64,000 nt of DNA from Ascarosepion bandense (taxonomy: Eukaryota; Mollusca; Cephalopoda; Sepiida; Sepiidae): assembly GCA_037127315.1 (NCBI GenBank), contig JBBBDQ010000914.1, positions 943,501 to 1,007,500 on the forward strand, given 5' to 3'. The notes under the pieces are model-generated. The model searched no databases and was not told the origin of the DNA. It saw nothing but the letters and a program-made list of their open reading frames with translations. The translations under genes and the position numbers were made by a program. Below are positions 58,106 to 64,000 of the stretch, in pieces; the first letter of the stretch is position 1; the number at the start of each line of letters is the position of its first letter.

Positions 58106-60089
58106 TCGCCATCCTTGAGTAACTTTAACAGCTTTGGGTTATAGGAGATAAGATATTACATAGCACACCAGGACTCTTCTCTTTGTTATTAGCATCGATT
58201 CCCTCATCTTAATACATTCATATAGTAACTGAAAGATATCTTTCTCTTACTAAGCACTGCTTTAAGTGTAGTGTGTCACCCCTTCCGTCATCTCCGCGTA
58301 CATTACAAAGTTAAATTTCTATACATGCTTGGGTTAGACGTCTCCAATACGCGTAACACACGTTGAAGTGTCTCTTTTGCTAGAAAACTTACATTTTCCC
58401 TTGTGCCCTTAATGTTTCCGTCTTTCTTCTTGCTTGGCTTTACGACCTGAAAAGTCTTATTTCATTTTACTTTCTGCATAAGAACTCTGTTATCTGCTTA
58501 TCGTGTGTTTTGATTGACATTAATAATCCCTGGTTACCTTTCAAGTTTGATGTTGCTTCGTTTCTGAAAGACATTTTTTTGATATATCCATTTTCGAATT
58601 TCTCACTCATATTTTCGTCGATTTCTTTAAAAAAAAATGCACGATACTAGATTTTTTTAAAAAATGCATTTTGCTTATCTTAAAAAAGTAGGACACTATC
58701 TATATTATTGCCTATTTTATTTTATATTTATTATTGTATTCTAATAAAAGTTGTACCCCTAAGAATAATATGGGTAATATGACTGTTTTCACAATGTATA
58801 ACCTTGAATTCAAATTTTTCAAGTACAGCAACCCACTTGGATCATAAGGACAAAACTTTTATCCAGACCTAACAGCAGTGGTATGTTTAGTACAAGATAG
58901 ACTGACGGAGTCTATTCCAATTTAGGTGGATTTTATTTTCACAATTTTCTCTCCTAGACTCTTTGTCATATTAAAGCAATACAGCTCAGTTAGCTATGCT
59001 ATTTAATCCATAGATGGGAATAGAATAGATATCTGCATATGTCTTCCTAAGGGTATTTATGCAAAAGTGAAAATGAACTCGACTAGAATTAAAATTGTCT
59101 GAGTTGGATTTTCTTTCCGGGCAACTAAACTTACACTACATGCTTATCTATTGAATATAAATTAGTTAAAAGTAAATTCGTTCAATGTTATGTGATAGCA
59201 GAAAGATATTTCGCAAGGAGAATTCTATATTTCAACTAGTGATGATTCAACGCATAATCTATTTTTTCGGAAACACTCTCACGATAATTCTATATATCAA
59301 TTTGTGAGGTAAATTAATAGCTTTGGATACACTCTCTCGCCTCGATAACCAGTAACCATGTGTTTTTTTTCTTGCGTTATTTTTAGAGAAAAAAACTTGA
59401 ATTCCAAATTAAAAAAATAACAGGGCTAATGCTATTTTTTACTAGAAAATAGAATAAACATTTGAATCTAACATATTTTTTCCAACCTAAATTGTTGATC
59501 AGAACCGCAATCAGCTTTTCTTTGTTGACCCACTTTTCCTTCGGCTCCCAACTGGGAAACACTATTTATGCGATGGCTTCGTGACTGGGGTAGAAGTCTT
59601 GCATGTCTCGGGGTGTTCTACAAAAATGTACTCTAATCACCACATCGTGACTTATTGGTGTCTTGTATTTAGCTTTCTATACTTCTTTATCTATTTATTC
59701 GCTATATTTACTCATCCCAATGTTGTTCTGGAATGTATTTTTTGCCTATACTTATTGTTCTTCTTTACCGTTTGTAAACAGTGTCGTGCTCGGTACAAGA
59801 TATTTCAAAAAACTTGAAATTACCTCATTTATTATAGAAGAAAAGAAAACGACTTTCCATAGCACATTTGTTCTGCTCGGAGAATCTATTTAAAGTCGAC
59901 TGGAACACAGAAACCCAGAAATACCCACTTTATACAAGCATGCACTAAGACAAACATACACGAGATTCAAACGCGGTTTAAATTTTCTGTATTTCCGAGA
60001 AGAGAAGGGAATGCCTAAAGCTATACAGAGTATTGAGAGACAGGAAAACTTTGTTGGAAACAAAGAAAAGAGTATTGTATTGTTATGTG
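58106..60089. other. No gene recognised; one decayed SINE-A probable
   Basis: AT-rich sequence. At 58975-59130 the minus strand weakly follows the SINE-A body (TTTTGCATAAATACCC, ATCTATGGATTAAATAGC). Nothing else was identified. Confidence 0.5.
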
Positions 60090-60114
60090 ATGTAAAACTT
60101 CAATATGACAATGA

Positions 60115-60663
60115 ATGCTGGAGAGTGTTATCAAAGATAAAGGTAATGCTGGTGTCCCACAGGGCTCTATTCTGGGCCCGACACTCTTCCTTATTTTCAT
60201 CAACGACCTCCCAGATCAGATCAAGTCCCAAGTAGGCATCTACGCAGATGACACTACAATATACTCCCGCTCCAGTAATAAACCTGTCGTGGCGGACAGA
60301 CATAATCTCGCTGCTGACCTTGAGCGGGATCTATACTCTGTGGTGAACTGGGGCAAGAAGTGGCTTGTCAACTTCAATTCATCTAAGACCAAGCTGTTGT
60401 CTGTCAACCATTACAGGCAACCTCTTCTGCCTCCCATAAGCATGGACCAAGTGATTCTCCCTGAGAGTAATACACTACGCCTTCTCGGACTTACCCTGTC
60501 CTCAGACCTCATATGGAACCACTATATTGAATCCATAGCAAAATCTACTGCTAAGAAGATTGGGTCACTATGTCGATCCAGGATGTTTTTTTTCCGCCTG
60601 AATCCATCCTGCATATATACAAGTCAACCATACGTCCGTGCATGGAGTACTGCTGCCATTTAG
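60115..60663 (+). pseudogene. CR1/Jockey-like RT, second half of palm and thumb
   Basis: Contains NAGVPQGSILGPTLFLIFIN, GIYADDTTIYS with both catalytic Asp residues, WGKKWLVNFNSSKTKLLS and LRLLGLTLSSDLIWNHYIES. The frame is lost at a T8 run (60586-60593), where the in-frame relative at 3.4 kb has T6. The preceding catalytic Asp motif (ALDISK) is absent because of truncation. Confidence 0.85.
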
Positions 60664-61070
60664 GGTCAGGTGCCCCTGCCGTTCTCCTCAGTGTTCTTGA
60701 CAAGCTCCAAAGGAGAGTCTGTAATGTGATAGGTACTGATCTGGCGACTCGACTGCAGCCACTTCCCCATCGTCGAAATGTGGCCTCCCTTTGTTTCTTC
60801 TATAAATACTTTCATGGCTTCTGCTCGGACGAGCTTAAGTCACTGATGCCTCCTCAACAGGTGTTTACTTGTGCAACCAGACTGGCAATTGGGTCCCACC
60901 CATTCACAGTCAGGTTAGCCAAATGCAGACGACAATTCTACTCCTGCAGCTTCCTCTCTCGCACTTCCCGCCTGTGGAACTCGCTCTCGTATTCTTGCTT
61001 TCCTGTCGGCTACAACCTCCAGAAATTTAAATGCAAAGTCAATACTCATCTACTAAACACTGGACTCTAG
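60570..61070 (+). pseudogene. CR1/Jockey-like C-terminal domain
   Basis: It continues the protein after the T-run shift: PPESILHIYKSTIRPCMEYC, then SGAPAVLLSVLDKLQRRVCN, HRRNVASLCFFYKYFHG, RTSRLWNSLSYSCFPVGYNL and FKCKVNTHLLNTGL, then the stop. This is the full C-terminal region of the family, uninterrupted. Confidence 0.85.
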
Positions 61071-61189
61071 CTCTTTCCCCTCCCCTGTATAACCTTCCCT
61101 TTCTCTCCACCTATGTATCTGTCATCGCACCTGCTTTCTCAGCTTTCTTTGCTCGGGGTGAAATGATTAAAAAAAAGACTTGAAGCAAC

Positions 61190-61530
61190 TAAAATGTGAT
61201 AGACCAAATATGTAAGCAATGACAAGGTTCTGGGGAGGATGGAAAGGAAAAGGAAAATTATACTTAACATTAGCAAAAGACATCATAAGTTTCGTGGATA
61301 TTTGATAAGGAAGGAGAGTTTGGAGAATCTGATGCTCACAGAAGAGATAGAGAGAAAGATATAGGAGGAAGCAACGCATGACATAATTAATTGGCTTGAT
61401 CAAATAGATGGTAGAGCAGGGTTTGGGAGGGGTAACAAAAGAAAGGGGTTCAAGTGTTACAAGAGATAGAGAGATGTGGAAGGCCATAATCGCCTACGTT
61501 TTGAAGATAAACATCACATAGAAGAAAAAG
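61190..61530 (+). pseudogene. LINE family II, C-terminal fragment
   Basis: The plus strand reads YLIRKESLENLMLTEEIERK and, after frame breaks, RDREMWKA-like 'RDVEGHN'. These match the RKE.LENL.LTG.IEGK landmark of the family. It begins about 25 bp after the 3' end of the CR1-like copy. Confidence 0.6.
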
Positions 61531-61698
61531 AAGGGGAAAAATATTCTCAATAGTAGTTTAGAGACTTTCTCGATATAAAGTGCTGACATTGGGTATCAAA
61601 GCAAAGCAATTAGAAATTTCACGCAATAAGCGGTTATTTTTGCGTCTAAGAATTATATTATGCAGTATTACATTTAATTTCTGCAGATACACACATGC

Positions 61699-61743
<45 letters not shown>
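61699..61743. repeat. (AT)n microsatellite
   Basis: Uninterrupted AT tract at the 5' edge of the following repeat D copy. Confidence 0.95.
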
Positions 61744-61745
<2 letters not shown>

Positions 61746-61746
<1 letters not shown>

Positions 61747-62026
61747 CCTAACAAAAAACAATTCCTGAATGAAAGAACAAAAATTATATCTAAGTGTAAC
61801 TATACCATAAAATACCTATTAGGTTCATTTTCTTTAACTAGTTTTTCTAATTTTAAAAATTGAAATTGTACGTTCAAAAATTCCCCCTTACGTTAGAGTT
61901 AAAAAAAATCCCCGTTACGTGAGCGTTCTTTAAAAAAAACGGTAAAATCAGTTACTGAAATCGCCTGAAGACACCACATGGTAGAAACCTATTTCGCGTA
62001 ATAACTCGTTTACAAATGAAGAATAA

Positions 62027-62078
<52 letters not shown>
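61746..62078 (+). repeat. Repeat D with terminal (AT)n
   Basis: Collinear with 50347-50651: TTCCTGAATGAAAGAAC, CTAAGTGTAACTATACCATA, CCCGTTACGTGAGCGTTC and GCGTAATAACTCGTTTAC, then (AT)n at 62029-62078. A second short (AT)n lies at 62124-62145. Confidence 0.7.
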
Positions 62079-62080
<2 letters not shown>

Positions 62081-62145
62081 GTGTGTGTCTTACGGTCACA
62101 TCATCTTGAACTATCTGTTCCTGTACTATATATATATATATATAT

Positions 62146-62589
62146 GCAAAGAGGTACTTTTAAAAACTGACCCCCACCTTCAAAACATGATGCAAAGATT
62201 AACATAAGTATTGGAAAGTTGTTCCTGGTTAGGCTAAAAAACATTAAAGATCGCTGAAATGTTCTCGGAACTGGTAATTAGTCGCGTATAAATTTTGAAA
62301 TCTGTAAAAGAAACTTGTAATGCTCAGGCTACTTAGACAAGGGAGATATTCTTTTCTCTCTTCTAGCCTCTTGCATAACAGTAACTGTGACATGTTCGCA
62401 ACGCAAATCTTTCTCAAGGCATGTTGTGAGAAACAGGTTGCAATTGAAATTGATCCCTTTTCACGTGACTATTCTCGAGGCAAATGATGCCTTTCTCATG
62501 TTTATTCTTGAGGCAAACGACGTCAGTTAAAATTCTGATTCGGTCTGCCGTTTCTATAATCTGAAAGCTCAAATGATTTTTTGCATATA
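62146..62589. other. No gene recognised
   Basis: Short internal direct repeat around 'TATTCTCGAGGCAAATGATG' / 'TATTCTTGAGGCAAACGACG' (62470 and 62506). No ORF with recognisable content. Confidence 0.5.
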
Positions 62590-62960
62590 CACTTCTGCCC
62601 ATAATTATTAGGCCACGCCAGTTTTTTTAAAAAAGATGAGTATTTCATACTATTTTTAGTATTTATTGCCAAGTGAATAATTCTAAATGAAAATAGAAGG
62701 GTTCTTCTGTTATTAATACTTCGCAAAATTTTACAAGGCACCAGGAAGTTTTTGCTTCGGCCAGCCAATAAGAAGAAGAGACTAGCATGGGGAATGGAGC
62801 AAAAAACTGAACACCAGAACAGTTCATTTGATGCACATGTTAATGTGCAGTATTAACAAAAACAATTTTATTTTCATTTACAATTATCGACTTGGCGATA
62901 AATACTAAAAATAGTATTACATTAAAATAGTCACAATGCTTACCCCCTCTACCCATAGTA
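62590..62960. mobile_element. Short inverted-repeat DNA element (Tc1/pogo-like ends)
   Basis: Left arm ATACTATTTTTAGTATTTAT then GCCAAGTGAATAATTCTAAA (62647-62690). Its inverted counterpart lies at about 62870-62917 (CGACTTGGCGATAAATACTA, AAAATAGTAT). Outside the left arm, TGCCCATAATTATTAGGCCA resembles ends of Tc1/pogo-type transposons. The 170-bp centre has no transposase. Exact termini and a TA duplication were not resolved. Confidence 0.5.
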
Positions 62961-62989
62961 GTAACAGTTTGCAGACTAATCCCCTCATG

Positions 62990-63200
62990 CCACTATACCC
63001 GCAAGTAACCAAGAACGTACCACCACCACTTCGTTCACCGCCTGCGGCGATCTGCCACGCAAAAATGGACATGTTTAATTTTCTCTGTTTAATTCCACTC
63101 TGTTAATAATTTAAATGTTCTATGTTCACTATATATTAAATGTCTATCATTTGATAATGGCTTATGTAAGCCGAAAGCTCAGAACCGATAAAAAAAATCA
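62990..63200 (+). repeat. Penelope-like 3' tail region
   Basis: It contains AATGGCTTATGTAAGCCGAA then AGCTCAGAACCGATAAAA (63157-63198), the plus-strand counterpart of 50.77-50.86 kb. The upstream GC-richer piece (CACTTCGTTCACCGCCTGCG) may be part of the same element. Confidence 0.45.
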
Positions 63201-63352
63201 ACAATTACTGCGATTTCTTGTCGTCTTTTCATGACAACACTATCAAGCTAATCATATCATACGAAAGGATCTTACACAAAATAGACAGAACTTGTCTATA
63301 TTATTCAATGAAACCTGTAATAATGAAAAAATGCTGCCAAAATACACACACA

Positions 63353-63386
<34 letters not shown>

Positions 63387-63388
63387 GC
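63353..63388. repeat. (AT)n then (GA)n microsatellite
   Basis: AT repeats pass into GA repeats without interruption. Confidence 0.95.
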
Positions 63389-64000
63389 AGAGACAGAGAG
63401 AATTAATGAGAAAAAGCTTGTCTGAACAGAGATATGCCGACTTAGAATTTTCGTTAAGACACTACTAGAATATCCTCAATCTTAAGGAATTTTCTCTAAT
63501 TTGCTGTTGTGACCCGGTCTTATTCATATTTGCATGGAGCTTGATATAATTTGATAATTTAGTATGTGAGTGATTCTACAAATGGTTCATTGATTTTGTT
63601 TTCTTGACTTCTTTTTAGTGCGACGTAATATTTGCTGATGGTTGATTTCTGTTTATTGCTTTTTATTGAAGTACTTCTAGCGCGCATGCATGGTTGCCTC
63701 CTTAATTGCTTAATAATGAATTGGCTTCTTGTCATTTTCTTTGACCTCTTTTTTATTTGTTGGGTTGAACGTTTTCTTACTGTGTTAGTATATGCAACTG
63801 CTAAAAGTTTTAGTGTATAGTAAGCGTTTTGTATCTTGCGAGTATTGCGCGATGGTTTTGAGTTTTATGTTTGAATTTTTACCCGCTTGGTTGTGGTCAT
63901 ATTATCTTCCGCTTTTTTTATATTTTTGTCGTGATTGAGTTTTTATATGTTTTATTTATATGTCTTGGGTTTGCGTTTGGTGTTATATTAATGATGCTAC
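63389..64000. other. No gene recognised
   Basis: T-rich sequence to the window end. The 62-codon ORF here is Phe/Leu-rich and unsupported. Confidence 0.5.

Larger units (their letters stand above)
60090..61165 (+). mobile_element. CR1/Jockey-like LINE, 5'-truncated copy with intact 3' end
   Basis: The copy begins inside the RT palm and runs to the family's 3' terminus (GCTCGGGGTGAAATGATTA, about 61142-61160), followed by an A-run. It is the best kept C-terminal half in the window. Confidence 0.85.

Noticed and set aside
61558..62207. ORFs rich in alternating Tyr and Ile
   Set aside because: They are translations of (AT)n tracts; the same holds near 39.9, 49.5 and 50.6 kb.

Overview
This is a 64 kb piece of AT-rich, gene-poor animal nuclear DNA. 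I find no intact host protein-coding gene and no convincing tRNA, rRNA or other RNA gene. What can be read is almost entirely transposable-element debris, microsatellites and minisatellites. The mix best fits a mollusc, most likely a coleoid cephalopod such as an octopus. It has two dispersed tRNA-like SINE families (called SINE-A and SINE-B here), mariner copies, Tx1-type and CR1/Jockey-like LINEs, Penelope-like elements, and many long (AT)n, (CT)n, (AC)n and (TAA)n tracts. The organism call is inference from element content, not from a host gene.

Layout. 0-4.5 kb: decayed LTR-element tail, SINE-B, a minus-strand LINE (family II) carrying a 178-bp insertion, and CR1-like fragments. 4.5-9.8 kb: mostly unannotatable DNA, two minisatellites and an inverted pair of SINE-A copies. 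9.8-12 kb: an internally deleted mariner. 12.6-16.1 kb: a minus-strand Tx1-like LINE. 16.6-18.5 kb: degenerate satellite, SINE-A and repeat C. 19.33-19.97 kb: a large near-perfect inverted repeat. 21.8-24.7 kb: LINE-II, CR1-like 3' end, Penelope-like RT and mariner fragments. 25-28.4 kb: repeat C, SINEs, and a 0.3 kb insertion between direct repeats. 28.6-32.5 kb: nothing recognisable except microsatellites. 32.5-38 kb: long CR1-like copy, two LINE-II copies, SINE-A. 38.6-39.4 kb: tandem array of diverged SINE-B units. 39.8-40.9 kb: T-rich tract. 42-47.2 kb: possible Kazal-like exon, LTR pieces, a Penelope-like element, and an R4/Dong-like LINE sitting between (TAA)n tracts. 47.5-53.5 kb: SINEs, repeats C and D, a GIY-YIG fragment, a second mariner type. 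53.5-61.5 kb: long minus-strand CR1-like copy, mariner, LTR-like piece, SINE-B, plus-strand CR1-like and LINE-II 3' ends. 61.7-64 kb: repeat D, microsatellites and an inverted-repeat DNA element.

Nothing here forms an operon or pathway. The coherent story is mobile-element biology: retroelements using AP-type, restriction-like and GIY-YIG endonucleases, LTR retroelements (integrase-type by family knowledge) and DDD transposases all left copies in one window. Several insertions can be ordered, for example a small insertion inside LINE-II and a SINE inside a satellite. Every recognisable coding copy I checked carries a frameshift, stop, truncation or lost catalytic residue.
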